A DNA stretch of 64,000 bases, from the NCBI RefSeq assembly GCF_900098925.1, contig NZ_LT622359.1, positions 124,001-188,000 of the forward strand. The letters run 5' to 3'. The stretch comes from Bacillus massiliglaciei. Lineage in GTDB: Bacteria; Bacillota; Bacilli; Bacillales; DSM-1321. Made by a program: the position numbers and the translations under genes. Of this stretch, positions 16,902 through 26,541 are shown one piece after another. The stretch's first letter is position 1. Every line of letters starts with the position of its first letter. Below the pieces are notes generated by a model. That model worked only from the letters and a program-made list of their open reading frames with translations. It was not told the DNA's origin and did not search any database.

Positions 16902-17363
16902 GCATGGAAAACATATGGGTATGGTACATTTATGAATGGGTATTTAAAAATAATTAACCCGGATGAATTTAGCTCTTTAGTAAATGACTCTTATTTAAGA
17001 AGCAAAGGAACAATACCTATTTTCAGTACATCCATGGGTGATGTTATACTTTTTGAAAAGGATGAAAACCAAGAGTCCTATCTTGTAATGATTAACTATC
17101 GAAAAGGTAAAACAAAAGTGGTAGCTTCAAAATATTCCTTGTTTCTTAGATTTTTAGAGGAAGAGGCGTTTAGACAGAAGGGGTTAGATTGGCTTCCTTA
17201 TCCAGAAGCAATAGAAAAATATAAAGAAACAGAGTATGATGAATGCTTCGGCTATACACCTCTATTAGGTTTAGGCGGAGCAGAAAAAGTAGAGCATCTA
17301 AAGAAAGTCAAACTGAAGGAACATATTCTTATTATTACTGAATTTATGGGACCAGTTCAGTAA
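16902..17363 (+). pseudogene. 5'-truncated DUF1851/Tdi1-like immunity gene
   Basis: The frame is open from the IS3 right end at 16902, reading AWKTYGYGTFMNGYLKIINP before the internal ATG 16932, so the protein normally starts further upstream in DNA removed by the IS. The C-terminal half (YDECFGYTPLLGLGG, then KVEHLKKVKLKEHI) matches the T6SS-immunity Tdi1 C-terminal domain (DUF1851), a GAD-like immunity family. If translated from ATG 16932 it gives 143 residues. Its toxin partner is not visible. A degenerate copy of the cassette terminator follows at 17392, which ties it to the array. Confidence 0.7.
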
Positions 17364-17391
17364 TGTTTCCAGCTTATGCTACAGAATGAAC

Positions 17392-17429
17392 TATAAGAAC
17401 TTGATTACCTAATATGTAGCGGTATTTGT
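17392..17429 (+). repeat. Degenerate cassette terminator, copy 5
   Basis: The stretch reads TATAAGAACTTGATTACCTA and then AATATGTAGCGGTATTTG, resembling the 10214-10256 terminator, but the right arm no longer pairs well. Confidence 0.4.
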
Positions 17430-17476
17430 TAATGTTATAAAAGCTTTTGCGATTAATGATCTTAAAATCCAGTACA

Positions 17477-17511
17477 AAAAAGCCACTTTACCCGAAGTAA
17501 AGTGGCTTTTA
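17477..17511 (-). terminator. Terminator of ahpCF
   Basis: AAAAGCCACTTTA and TAAAGTGGCTTTT pair perfectly around CCCGAAG, with A- and T-runs on both sides, so it can act in both directions. It lies 20 nt after the ahpF stop. Confidence 0.85.
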
Positions 17512-17530
17512 CATGTAGTATTCTACTAGA

Positions 17531-19060
17531 TTAATTTCGAATGAGGTAGTCAAATGCACCAAGTGCGGCAGTAGCGCCTGATCCCATGGAAATGATGATT
17601 TGCTTATAAGCGCTGTCTGTGCAGTCGCCTGCAGCAAATACTCCAGGAATAGTAGTAGCACCGCGTTTGTCTACAACGATTTCACCCATTCTTGTGCGCT
17701 CGAGCGTGTCACCTAACCATTCGGTATTAGGAACAAGACCGATCTGGATGAATACGCCTTGTAATGCTATATGGTGTTCGGCTCCTGTTTCACGGTTAAT
17801 GTAGGTAATACCGTTTACTTTGTCTGTACCGGTAATTTCCTTTGTTTGGGCGTTCTTAATGACCGTTACATTAGGAAGGCTGAAAAGGCGTTCTTGCAGG
17901 ACAGTATCGGCTTTGAGTTCTGCTGAGAATTCAATAACTGTGACATGCTTCACAATTCCAGCCAAGTCAATTGCAGCTTCAACACCGGAGTTACCGCCGC
18001 CGATGACTGCTACGTCTTTGCCTTCAAATAATGGACCGTCACAGTGAGGGCAGTAGGCTACCCCTTTGTTTTTAAATTCGGCTTCTCCCGGAACGCCGAT
18101 GTTACGCCAGCGTGCACCGGTTGAAAGGATGACTGTTTTACTTTTAAGAACAGCCCCGCTTTCCAACTCGATTTCCACAAGGTCTTTCTTTTCCAGACGG
18201 GCAGCACGCTGCGTGTTCATGACATCGATGTCGTATTCTTTGACATGAGCCTCAAGGCTTGCGGCAAGCTTAGGGCCTTCTGTGTATTTAGTGCCAATGA
18301 AGTTTTCGATGCCGAGTGTGTCCAAAATCTGACCGCCGAAGCGTTCAGCGACTATGCCTGTGCGAATGCCTTTACGTGCGGCATAAATCGCGGCACTGGC
18401 ACCGGATGGGCCGCCGCCGACAACAAGGACATCATATGGATCTTTATCAGAAAGCTCGGAAGCATCTTGGACGTTGCCCATTTTCGCAAGAATTTCTTCC
18501 AATGTCATACGGCCGCTTCCGAAAGTTTCCCCATTTAGGAAAACAGTTGGAACTGCCAAAATGTCTTTGCTTTCGACTTCTTCTTTGAAGGCTGCACCGT
18601 CAATCATTGTATGAGTGATGCCTGGGTTCAGAACGCTCATGATGTTAAGTGCTTGTACCACATCTGGACAGTTATGGCAGCTTAGGCTGACATATGTTTC
18701 AAAACGGTATTCGCCTTCAATGGCTTTGATCCGATTCATGACACTTTGGTCAATCTTTGGAGCTCTTCCGCTTACTTGAAGCAGTGCTAACACAAGTGAA
18801 GTGAATTCATGTCCTAAAGGAATACCGGCAAATGTAATGCCTGCATCTTCGCCGACACGATTGACACTGAAGCTTGGCGTTCTCTGAAGGGCTGCCTGCT
18901 CTATTTTGATTTTAGAGGACATAGCGGCGAGCTCATCAGTAAGAGCCAGCATATCACTTGAGACCTTATCGGAACCTGCACTGACTTTCAGTACGATGTC
19001 GTTTTCCAGCAGTTGAAGATATTGATTTAATTGTGCTTTTAAATCTGCATCAAGTATCAT
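17531..19060 (-). CDS. ahpF: Alkyl hydroperoxide reductase subunit F
   Basis: This 509-residue flavoprotein passes electrons from NADH to AhpC. The N-terminal tandem thioredoxin-like domain (about 1-195) carries CHNCPDV; the FAD domain begins with GGGPSGASAA, the NADH domain has GGGNSGVEAA, the second redox pair is CPHCDGP, and GVFAAGDCTD closes the FAD site. All elements of the family are present. It follows ahpC by 12 nt and is cotranscribed from the PerR-like promoter upstream of ahpC. Confidence 0.95.
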   Translation of the reverse strand: MILDADLKAQLNQYLQLLENDIVLKVSAGSDKVSSDMLALTDELAAMSSKIKIEQAALQRTPSFSVNRVGEDAGITFAGIPLGHEFTSLVLALLQVSGRAPKIDQSVMNRIKAIEGEYRFETYVSLSCHNCPDVVQALNIMSVLNPGITHTMIDGAAFKEEVESKDILAVPTVFLNGETFGSGRMTLEEILAKMGNVQDASELSDKDPYDVLVVGGGPSGASAAIYAARKGIRTGIVAERFGGQILDTLGIENFIGTKYTEGPKLAASLEAHVKEYDIDVMNTQRAARLEKKDLVEIELESGAVLKSKTVILSTGARWRNIGVPGEAEFKNKGVAYCPHCDGPLFEGKDVAVIGGGNSGVEAAIDLAGIVKHVTVIEFSAELKADTVLQERLFSLPNVTVIKNAQTKEITGTDKVNGITYINRETGAEHHIALQGVFIQIGLVPNTEWLGDTLERTRMGEIVVDKRGATTIPGVFAAGDCTDSAYKQIIISMGSGATAALGAFDYLIRN

Positions 19061-19072
19061 TTATAGCACTCC

Positions 19073-19636
19073 TTAAATTTTCCCTACAAGGTCAAGGCTT
19101 GGCTTAAGTGTTTCAGAGCCTTCCTTCCATTTTGCTGGGCAAACTTCGCCAGGATTGTTGCGAACATATTGAGCTGCTTTGATTTTGTTGATTAGTGTGC
19201 TTGCATCACGGCCGATTCCGTCTGCATTAATTTCAATTGCTTGGATAATGCCATCAGGATCGATGATGAAAGTACCGCGGTCTGCTTGACCTAATTCTTC
19301 AATAAATACATCAAAGTTGCGAGAAAGAACATGGGCAGGGTCACCAATCATGGTATAAGTGATTTTTCCGATTGCATCGGATGTATCATGCCATGCTTTG
19401 TGTGTGAAGTGTGAGTCTCTTGAAACAGAGAATACTTCTACACCAAGTTCTTGAAGTGCTGGGTATTGTTCTTGAAGGTCTTCAAGCTCAGTCGGGCACA
19501 CAAAAGTGAAATCTGCAGGGTAGAAGCAGACAATGCTCCACTGACCTTTTAAATTTTGTTCAGTAACTTCGATGAAATCACCGTTTCTGTATGCTTGTGC
19601 TGTGAATGGCTGTACTTCTTTTCCAATTAGTGACAT
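19073..19636 (-). CDS. ahpC: Alkyl hydroperoxide reductase subunit C (peroxiredoxin)
   Basis: This 187-residue typical 2-Cys peroxiredoxin reduces H2O2 and organic peroxides in the cytosol. The peroxidatic Cys47 lies in [13 protein letters not shown] and the resolving Cys in PGEVCPAKW near the C-terminus. It is full length and starts at an ATG behind AGGAGGAAT. It is the first gene of the ahpCF operon. A strong promoter with an overlapping PerR-like box lies about 100 nt upstream. Confidence 0.96.
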   Translation of the reverse strand: MSLIGKEVQPFTAQAYRNGDFIEVTEQNLKGQWSIVCFYPADFTFVCPTELEDLQEQYPALQELGVEVFSVSRDSHFTHKAWHDTSDAIGKITYTMIGDPAHVLSRNFDVFIEELGQADRGTFIIDPDGIIQAIEINADGIGRDASTLINKIKAAQYVRNNPGEVCPAKWKEGSETLKPSLDLVGKI

Positions 19637-19722
19637 ATGTAATTCCTCCTATAATGAAATTAAAAAAACCATAGATAGTTTGTTCAGTCCATACTGATAA
19701 TCTATCTATAGTTATTTTTTGC

Positions 19723-19762
19723 TTATAAGAATTATTGTAAAGGTATTATTATTTTTGTCAAT
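19723..19762 (-). promoter_or_regulatory. ahpC promoter with PerR-like box
   Basis: On the minus strand TTGACA (19762-19757), 17 nt, and TACAAT (19739-19734) form a near-consensus SigA promoter. TTATAAGAATTATTG (19723-19737), which matches the PerR consensus TTATAATNATTATAA at 11 of 14 fixed positions, overlaps the -10 box. In B. subtilis ahpCF is PerR-repressed, so peroxide induction is expected. An 8-bp hairpin (ATAGATAG/CTATCTAT) lies in the leader. Confidence 0.7.
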
Positions 19763-20087
19763 GAATGCCACAATTATTTTACTATTTTTATTTATCGTCT
19801 ATTAAGTAAGTTTACTATGACTATACCTTGCTATGCGGATAGGTAAGATTTTAAAAATCTTATTGTACTATTTTGTTCAGTCGCAAAAATAATACTAACT
19901 AGTGAATAGATGAACAAGCACCTTATCTATTTCTCATTTATAAAATGGGATTGAGAAATAAGCGGTGCAGGGCAGACATCATGGTTTATGGAAAATAAAA
20001 AAGCTAATTTAATTGGAAAGTCTGAGTAATCTTTTTTAATGATTATGTCTATTTGTGTATAATTATAGGAGAATTCTGTCGTTTTAA
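19763..20087. other. Gap with weak hairpin and -10 box
   Basis: No gene is visible. TTTCTCA and TGAGAAA (about 19930-19955) can pair around 14 nt. TATAAT at 20058-20063 may serve the small ORF that follows. Confidence 0.35.
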
Positions 20088-20100
20088 GAGGGGATAAGAA

Positions 20101-20273
20101 ATGGAAAAACAGAAGTATGGTTAGGTGAAACAAACGAGAAAATTGGATTTCAAGCAGTCGATTGTGCGCCCATAAGGGTGTTGCATATTTCACCATTAGG
20201 CGGTGAATTAACTACAGAAACGGTTAATATACCAACCGACTTATCTTGGAGGGAAACCGAAGAGGGAGTGTAG
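20101..20273 (+). pseudogene. Small frameshifted ORF interrupted by a group II intron
   Basis: Behind AGAGGGG, ATG 20101 gives only seven codons. Adding one A in the A-run restores a frame MEKTEVWLGETNEKIGFQAV, then DCAPIRVLHISPLGGELTTE and NIPTDLSWRETEEG, about 57 residues. I do not recognise the family. The intron begins at about 20268, at the very end of this frame; joining the exons would give a stop within one or two codons, just before the terminator at 22692. Confidence 0.45.
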
Positions 20274-20738
20274 CATGTCGGGATAAGTCACGAGTTAGCC
20301 TAGACGGAAAGGTTAAGACTGAGTGGCGAGGTATAATGGATAAGTATAAGGAAGAAGGCTATACTGCTTGAAGAACAGTCCGAGTGGGGCAATGCTCGAC
20401 CTTCTAGGAAACCGTCTGTAACCTAGAATCCATCCTGCTTTACGTACTATATGGATGCGATAAAGCATGGGAAAGTGTACTAAATTGATACGCTGACCTA
20501 GTTTCTGATTTAATAGGATGGACGCACCCACAGATGTGGGTAAAGGATGAACGTTCCTTCCGAGAACTTATCGAGCCTGTATGCAACATACTAAATGGGG
20601 ATTACCTAAGTTGGAATGCCAATAATGGCTATGTACAAAGGTACTGAATATCCAATATGGTAACGGAGTCCTCGTAGTAGTCTGAGATAGGGAAAGCCTA
20701 TCACATGGCGAAGGAGGACAGCTTGCAAGGTATAAACA

Positions 20739-22580
20739 ATGACGAAAGGAGCGAAATGCTCTATGCAAAATTCAGACGTTGTGTTATACAATCTATCCAA
20801 ACAAGCTAGTAAAGAAGATTACCGTTATGACAGATTGTACAGAAATCTATACAACAAAGAGTTCTATATCAAAGCCTATGCAAAGATATACAAAAATAAA
20901 GGTAGTGCAACAAAAGGAATAGATGAAGAAACGGCAGATGGTTTTGGGGATGAAAAGATAGAATCCATTATCTCTTCATTAAAGGATGAGACATACCAAC
21001 CAAAACCAGTAAGAAGAGTAAATATCCCAAAGAAAAACGGTAAAACTAGACCGCTTGGTATCCCGACCTTCACAGACAGAATTGTTCAAGAAGTTTGTAG
21101 GATGATGTTAGAAGCAATATATGAACCAACGTTCTCGGAGTTCTCTCATGGTTTTAGAGAAAAACACAGTTGTCACACGGCTCTTGTTCAAATCCGAAAT
21201 ACATTCACAGGGGTAAATTGGTTCATTGAAGGAGACATAAAAGGATTTTTTGATAACATAAACCATCATGCACTCATAAATATACTTCGTAAGAAAATAA
21301 GTGACGAACGCTTCATACGGCTCATTTGGAAATTTCTTAGAGCAGGGTATCTCGAAGATTGGAGATATAACAAAACGTATAGTGGAACGCCACAAGGTGG
21401 AATTGTCAGTCCGATTCTAGCGAACATTTACCTTAACGAATTTGATAACTATGTTACAAAGGAACTAAAACAAGAGTTTGACCAAGGAGAGCCAAAAAAG
21501 CGAAAGCGAAATACCGAATATCGCAAATATGATATGAGGAATCAGAGGCTCAAAAAGAAAATTGATGGGACAACTGACGGAGAAAAAAGAGAAGCCATGA
21601 CACAAGAATACAAAGAGAATAAGAAGATACTGCTTAATCTCCCCTACTACGAACCCGAAAATCAAGGATATAAAAGTCTAAAGTATGTAAGGTACGCAGA
21701 CGATTTCCTAATCGGAGTAAATGGAAGCAAGGAAGATTGCCAATGTATAAAAAATATGATTGGTAAATTCTTAAGCGAAAAACTTGAACTAGAAATGTCA
21801 GAAGAAAAGACCCTTATCACACACAGTTCTAAGCCTGCAAGGTTCTTAGGATATGACATAATGGTTAGCCATGACCTAACAGTTACAAAGGATAAAAACA
21901 ATGTTGCAAAAAGAAGTTACCGTGGTTATATCCAGTTAAGAATTCCTAAGGGAACTATTGAAAGGGTCATCGTAGATAGAAAAATGGTCAAAGATATCGA
22001 TGCGAAGCAATGGGATATGCTTCACAGACCAAGATTATTAGGTCTCTCAGACTTAGAAATTGTACAAACTTACAATGCCGAATTAAGAGGATTATACAAC
22101 TACTATTCCCTAGCAGAAAATGTATCCAAGAAAATGTGGCAGTTAAAATACGTCATGGAATATAGCTGTCTTAAAACACTCGCCAACAAATACAAGTCCA
22201 CAGTTGCCAAAATGAAAACAAAGTACAAACAAGGCAAATACTGGGGAGTTAAGTATCAAACGAAACATGGTGAGAAAATAGCTTTCTTCTATAAAGACGG
22301 TTTCACAAAAAGAAAAGTGAGTCACAAAAAGGATATTGATATAAAACCTAACCTTTATGTATATCAAGGTAAAACAGATTTAGAACAAAGACTTAGTGCA
22401 AGAGAATGTGAACTCTGTGGAGATAATTCTCCCGATACGAAGTTTGAAATTCACCATGTTAATAAGGTGAAGAACTTAAAAGGCAAAACGTATTGGGAAA
22501 TGATGATGATTGCAAAACAGAGGAAAACATTAGTTGTGTGTAAGGATTGTCATAACGAAATTCATAAAACTAGAAGATAG
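20739..22580 (+). CDS. ltrA: Group II intron reverse transcriptase/maturase with HNH
   Basis: This 613-residue multifunctional protein splices the intron and inserts it into DNA. The RT palm spans about residues 60-390, with IEGDIKGFFDNI, GTPQGGIVSPILANI and the catalytic YVRYADDFLIG. A charged insertion (EPKKRKRNTEYRKYDMRNQR) before YADD is typical of several bacterial classes. A maturase domain X follows, and an HNH endonuclease ends the protein (CELCGDN, EIHHVN, CKDCHNEIHK). ATG 20739 opens the frame; ATG 20763, 11 nt after AAAGGAG, is an equally plausible start. All catalytic motifs are intact, so it may be active. Confidence 0.93.
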   Translation: MTKGAKCSMQNSDVVLYNLSKQASKEDYRYDRLYRNLYNKEFYIKAYAKIYKNKGSATKGIDEETADGFGDEKIESIISSLKDETYQPKPVRRVNIPKKNGKTRPLGIPTFTDRIVQEVCRMMLEAIYEPTFSEFSHGFREKHSCHTALVQIRNTFTGVNWFIEGDIKGFFDNINHHALINILRKKISDERFIRLIWKFLRAGYLEDWRYNKTYSGTPQGGIVSPILANIYLNEFDNYVTKELKQEFDQGEPKKRKRNTEYRKYDMRNQRLKKKIDGTTDGEKREAMTQEYKENKKILLNLPYYEPENQGYKSLKYVRYADDFLIGVNGSKEDCQCIKNMIGKFLSEKLELEMSEEKTLITHSSKPARFLGYDIMVSHDLTVTKDKNNVAKRSYRGYIQLRIPKGTIERVIVDRKMVKDIDAKQWDMLHRPRLLGLSDLEIVQTYNAELRGLYNYYSLAENVSKKMWQLKYVMEYSCLKTLANKYKSTVAKMKTKYKQGKYWGVKYQTKHGEKIAFFYKDGFTKRKVSHKKDIDIKPNLYVYQGKTDLEQRLSARECELCGDNSPDTKFEIHHVNKVKNLKGKTYWEMMMIAKQRKTLVVCKDCHNEIHKTRR

Positions 22581-22595
22581 ATATTTGTAAGTGGA

Positions 22596-22629
22596 GAGCC
22601 GTATACTCTGAGAGGAGTACGTACGGTTC
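22596..22629 (+). ncRNA. Group II intron domain V
   Basis: This 34-nt hairpin runs from GAGCCGTATAC to GTACGGTTC, with a GAGA tetraloop region and the typical catalytic-triad strand. It lies 15 nt after the RT stop and fixes the intron 3' region. Confidence 0.85.
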
Positions 22630-22691
22630 GGAGGGGAGTGTCTGGAAACCTACTGTAGAAATACAGCAAGGCGCTGGGGGCTTACCCTACT

Positions 22692-22736
22692 AAGCAGCCA
22701 GAGAACATGTTAATGACGTGCTTGGCTGCTTTTTTA
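22692..22736 (+). terminator. Terminator after the group II intron
   Basis: AAGCAGCCA (22692-22700) pairs perfectly with TGGCTGCTT (22723-22731), followed by TTTTT. It belongs to the exon side, downstream of the interrupted small ORF. Confidence 0.8.
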
Positions 22737-22774
22737 TGTGGTAAAGGAAAAGGTTCATCTTTTATTCACTATTT

Positions 22775-22792
22775 ATGTGAAAATATTCACAA
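22775..22792 (+). promoter_or_regulatory. Rex-like operator upstream of ldh
   Basis: ATGTGAA-AATA-TTCACAA matches the Rex consensus TTGTGAANNNNTTCACAA at 13 of 14 fixed positions. Rex represses fermentation genes such as ldh when NADH/NAD is low (established in Bacillus). It lies about 165 nt before the ldh start. Confidence 0.75.
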
Positions 22793-22906
22793 ATAAGGTG
22801 TTATACTTACGTTGTTACAGGGTAAGTGAAAATTCGGAAAATAATTTTGCGGTATTTCTCTGTTGAATCAATGTTTCTTAATAGGTCCAAGATTGACTCG
22901 TAATAA

Positions 22907-23905
<999 letters not shown>

Positions 23906-23936
23906 GTGGGTGCAGCAATGAAAAGACATAGGATAA

Positions 23937-23969
23937 AAAACGGCTGGAAATGATGCAGCCGTTTTTTTG
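23937..23969 (+). terminator. Terminator of ldh
   Basis: AACGGCTG and CAGCCGTT pair around a 9-nt loop, followed by a run of T. Confidence 0.85.
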
Positions 23970-24058
23970 GCTGTCTAACAAAAGAATATATGTATAAAAA
24001 TTAATATAAATGTATTATTATTAATTCATAACGAAAAGTGACAGTAAGGAGTTTACCT

Positions 24059-25201
24059 ATGATAAATGAACAGCTAGTAACACAGGCAATTAAAGACCGC
24101 CGGCATTTTCACCAATATCCGGAGCTGTCCGGTGAGGAATATGAAACATCTGCATTCGTCCGACAGCGGCTTGAAACATTGAATATTGAACTAATAGATT
24201 TTCAGCCTCCAAGTCTTGTAGGTTATGTGAAGGGAACAAAAGGAGATAAAACGATTGCCTTGAGAGCGGATATGGATGCCTTGCCAATCATGGAAGAGGG
24301 CGATAAATCCTATCTATCTAAAAAACCTGGAGTTTCACATACATGCGGCCATGATGGACATACAGCGGTTCTTTTGGCAGTTGCTGAGTGGCTCTCAGAA
24401 AACAGACAGGCAATAGAACCGAATATCCTTCTTATTTTTCAATCATCCGAGGAAATTTCACCGAGCGGCGCTAACCAGCTGATCGGACAGGGAGTTTTAG
24501 ATACAGTGGATGCTATTTTCGGACTTCATTTATGGCAGGGAATGACGAAAGGGAAAATAGGATTGTGTCCGGGTCCAATGATGGCATCGGTTGAAGACTT
24601 TGAGATCACCATTCAAGGGTATGGCGGACATGGCTCCATGCCGCATGAAACAGTTGATCCGATTTATATTGCGACACATGTTATCCAATCCCTGCAAAGC
24701 ATTGTAAGCAGGAACGTGAATCCGATGGATCCCAGTGTGATATCAGTAGGGAAAATTGAATCGGGCTCGACCTATAACATTATTCCGGAGTCTGCGAAGA
24801 TCATTGGCACTATCCGAACCTTATCGCCGGAAGCATTCAGCCTCATTAAAAGCCAAATGGTCAAACTGACAGAGGGAATCTGCAGTGCATTCAGTGCCAA
24901 AGGGAAAGTGGACTTTATCGTTGGAACACCGCCATTAGTAAATGATCCGAATGAAGCAGCCTTTATCGAATCGGTCATTTCGAAAGCATTTGGCCAAGAG
25001 GTATTTGAACATGTCGAACCGGTAATGGTTTCCGAAGATTTTTCCTATTATTTGCAGAAAAAACCTGGTGCGTTCATCTTTGTAGGGATGAACGGGGAGA
25101 AATCGATGTACCCGCATCATCACCCTAAATTTGACTTGGATGAGGGGGTCTTTTCGGAAGCCATACAGCTATTTATCGAGATTATTCAAAACTATAAGTG
25201 A
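24059..25201 (+). CDS. M20-family amidohydrolase (aminoacylase-like)
   Basis: This 380-residue metal-dependent hydrolase has the M20D features RRHFHQYPELSGEE, LRADMDALPI, HTCGHDGHTAVLL (metal-binding Cys/His) and FGLHLWQG, with the GGHGSMPHETVDPI dimerisation domain. Relatives remove acyl groups from N-acyl amino acids or diaminopimelate; the substrate here is not determined. AAGGAG at 24046-24051 selects ATG 24059 over the GTG at 24038. Its terminator was split by the IS3 element downstream. Confidence 0.88.
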   Translation: MINEQLVTQAIKDRRHFHQYPELSGEEYETSAFVRQRLETLNIELIDFQPPSLVGYVKGTKGDKTIALRADMDALPIMEEGDKSYLSKKPGVSHTCGHDGHTAVLLAVAEWLSENRQAIEPNILLIFQSSEEISPSGANQLIGQGVLDTVDAIFGLHLWQGMTKGKIGLCPGPMMASVEDFEITIQGYGGHGSMPHETVDPIYIATHVIQSLQSIVSRNVNPMDPSVISVGKIESGSTYNIIPESAKIIGTIRTLSPEAFSLIKSQMVKLTEGICSAFSAKGKVDFIVGTPPLVNDPNEAAFIESVISKAFGQEVFEHVEPVMVSEDFSYYLQKKPGAFIFVGMNGEKSMYPHHHPKFDLDEGVFSEAIQLFIEIIQNYK

Positions 25202-25262
25202 AAAATAAAAAGCGCATGAACTAGACTGACCTATTCATTTGAGACAGTAATAAAACACCTTC

Positions 25263-26128
25263 TTAGGCTGCCATATCACCAAACTCTATTGGTGTGTGGT
25301 AGCCTAATTTTTCTTGGATACGCTCTTCGTTATAATAACTCATAAATTGATCCACACGTTCCTTTACTTCTTCTAGCGACAAAGAATGGAATTTAACAAA
25401 CTGAAATTCTTCTGATTTAAGGTTGGAGTGGAAAGACTCAATCACTGCGTTGTCCCAACAGTTTCCCCTGCGTGACATACTACCAACTAAATTCTTTTCT
25501 TTAATCCGATTCTGATAAGCATAAGAAGAATAGACACTTCCTTGATCTGAATGGATGATGACTCCTTTAGGGTTTCCTCGCTTTTCTAGTGCTTCATTCA
25601 AGGTATCAATCACCAAAGGAATTTGTTGATGAGTATAAAGTTTATAGGCAACAATTTGATTATTAAACAAGTCCATGATCGTTGATAAATATAAAGTGTC
25701 TGGCCCATATTGAATGTAGGTAATATCTGTTACCCACTTATGGTTAGGTTTGCTTGCGTGAAACTCTCGCTGTAATAAGTTTGGCGCGACAACGACAGAT
25801 TCTCCTTGAGATTTCCACCTTCTCTTTTGTTTTACTTTACATTGAAGGTGATATTTCTGCATGATTCGTTGAACAGTATTACGGTTCAATTTGATATGAT
25901 AGTCACGTTTTAAAAGCTCCTTGATTTTTCGATGACCATATCGGTATTTAGTTTTTTCGCAAAGGTAAATAATCGCTTCTTCTTCCTTAGACAACTCAAC
26001 TGGTTGCGCATTTGCCCAGCGATAATAGGTGGATCTAGGAACATTTAAAGCTGATAAAATAGCTGATACTGTATATTTCTTTCGTAAATTCTGAACTAAT
26101 TGGAGAACGATTTCTTTTTCAACTCCTT
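25263..26128 (-). CDS. IS3-family transposase orfB
   Basis: The integrase-core part shows the DDE triad: Asp in WVTDITYIQYG, Asp in IHSDQGSVYSS, and Glu in CWDNAVIESFHSNLKSEEF. The longest ATG-type frame starts at 25994 (MSKEEEAIIYLCEKTKYRYG), but coding sequence continues upstream (VEKEIVLQLVQNLRKKYTVS) to about 26128, overlapping the end of orfA. Expression therefore most likely occurs by -1 frameshifting at the A-rich stretch TTGAAAAAG. The frame is intact. Confidence 0.85.
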
Positions 26129-26467
26129 TTCGATCTCCAAATACTTTTTTAAGATTTCATTTTCCTGTTTTAAATGATTCAATTGACGTTCTTTTTTCTC
26201 TTCAGGACTCGAACTGTCTGGTCCATGACCATAGGAATATTGTTTTCCTATTGGTTGATTAAATCGATGAACCTGATTATCTCGATACCATTTCATCCAC
26301 GTTTTGATTTGAGATACATTTTTAATCTCATACTTCTCCATGATTTCACGGTTCGAAAACTGACCACTCATTTTATCTTTCACAACTGCCCACTTAACTT
26401 CATTTGAATATACATTTTTGCCCATGCAAAAACACCTCCGAATTAGTACTTTGTTTAAGTGTACCAT
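26096..26467 (-). CDS. IS3-family transposase orfA
   Basis: The HTH protein contains YSNEVKWAVVKDKMSGQFSN, then KNVSQIKTWMKWYR, and a C-terminal zipper-like ERQLNHLKQENEILKKYLEI. The frame is open from 26467; the ATG at 26425 (MGKNVYSNEVK) behind GGAGGTG is the likely start. It overlaps orfB by about 30 nt. Confidence 0.83.
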   Translation of the reverse strand: MVHLNKVLIRRCFCMGKNVYSNEVKWAVVKDKMSGQFSNREIMEKYEIKNVSQIKTWMKWYRDNQVHRFNQPIGKQYSYGHGPDSSSPEEKKERQLNHLKQENEILKKYLEIEKELKKKSFSN

Positions 26468-26541
26468 TTCGAAGGTGTTTTATAGTGTCTCATTAATTTA
26501 GGTTAGTCTAAACCTAGACTGGTTCATGCGTTTTTTCTAAG

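Larger units (their letters stand above)
20268..22690 (+). mobile_element. Group II intron with HNH-type RT/maturase
   Basis: This ribozyme retroelement of about 2.4 kb probably begins at GTGTAGCATGTCGG (about 20268). It contains the RT ORF in domain IV and a recognisable domain V at 22596-22629 (GAGCCGTATAC ... GTACGGTTC, 34 nt). It ends at about 22690 (CCCTAC). The exact 5' and 3' splice positions are uncertain by a few bases. The structured RNA 20268-20738 precedes the ORF. The flanking exon DNA is the small ORF on the left and a terminator on the right. Confidence 0.85.
25223..26509 (-). mobile_element. IS3-family insertion sequence (copy B)
   Basis: This element of about 1.29 kb has long inverted repeats. 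The left end AGACTGACCT... contains GAGACAGTAATAAAACACC; the right end, minus strand, AGACTAACCT... contains GAGACACTATAAAACACC. It differs from copy A in ends and transposase. Its landing site is the loop of a terminator, so no gene was broken. No unambiguous target duplication was found. Confidence 0.82.
25213..26536. terminator. Bidirectional terminator split by IS3 copy B
   Basis: CGCATGAAC (25213-25221) left of the insertion is the perfect complement of GTTCATGCG (26522-26530) right of it, with A- and T-runs outside. Before insertion they would have formed the hairpin shared by the convergent amidohydrolase and pcp genes. Confidence 0.65.
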
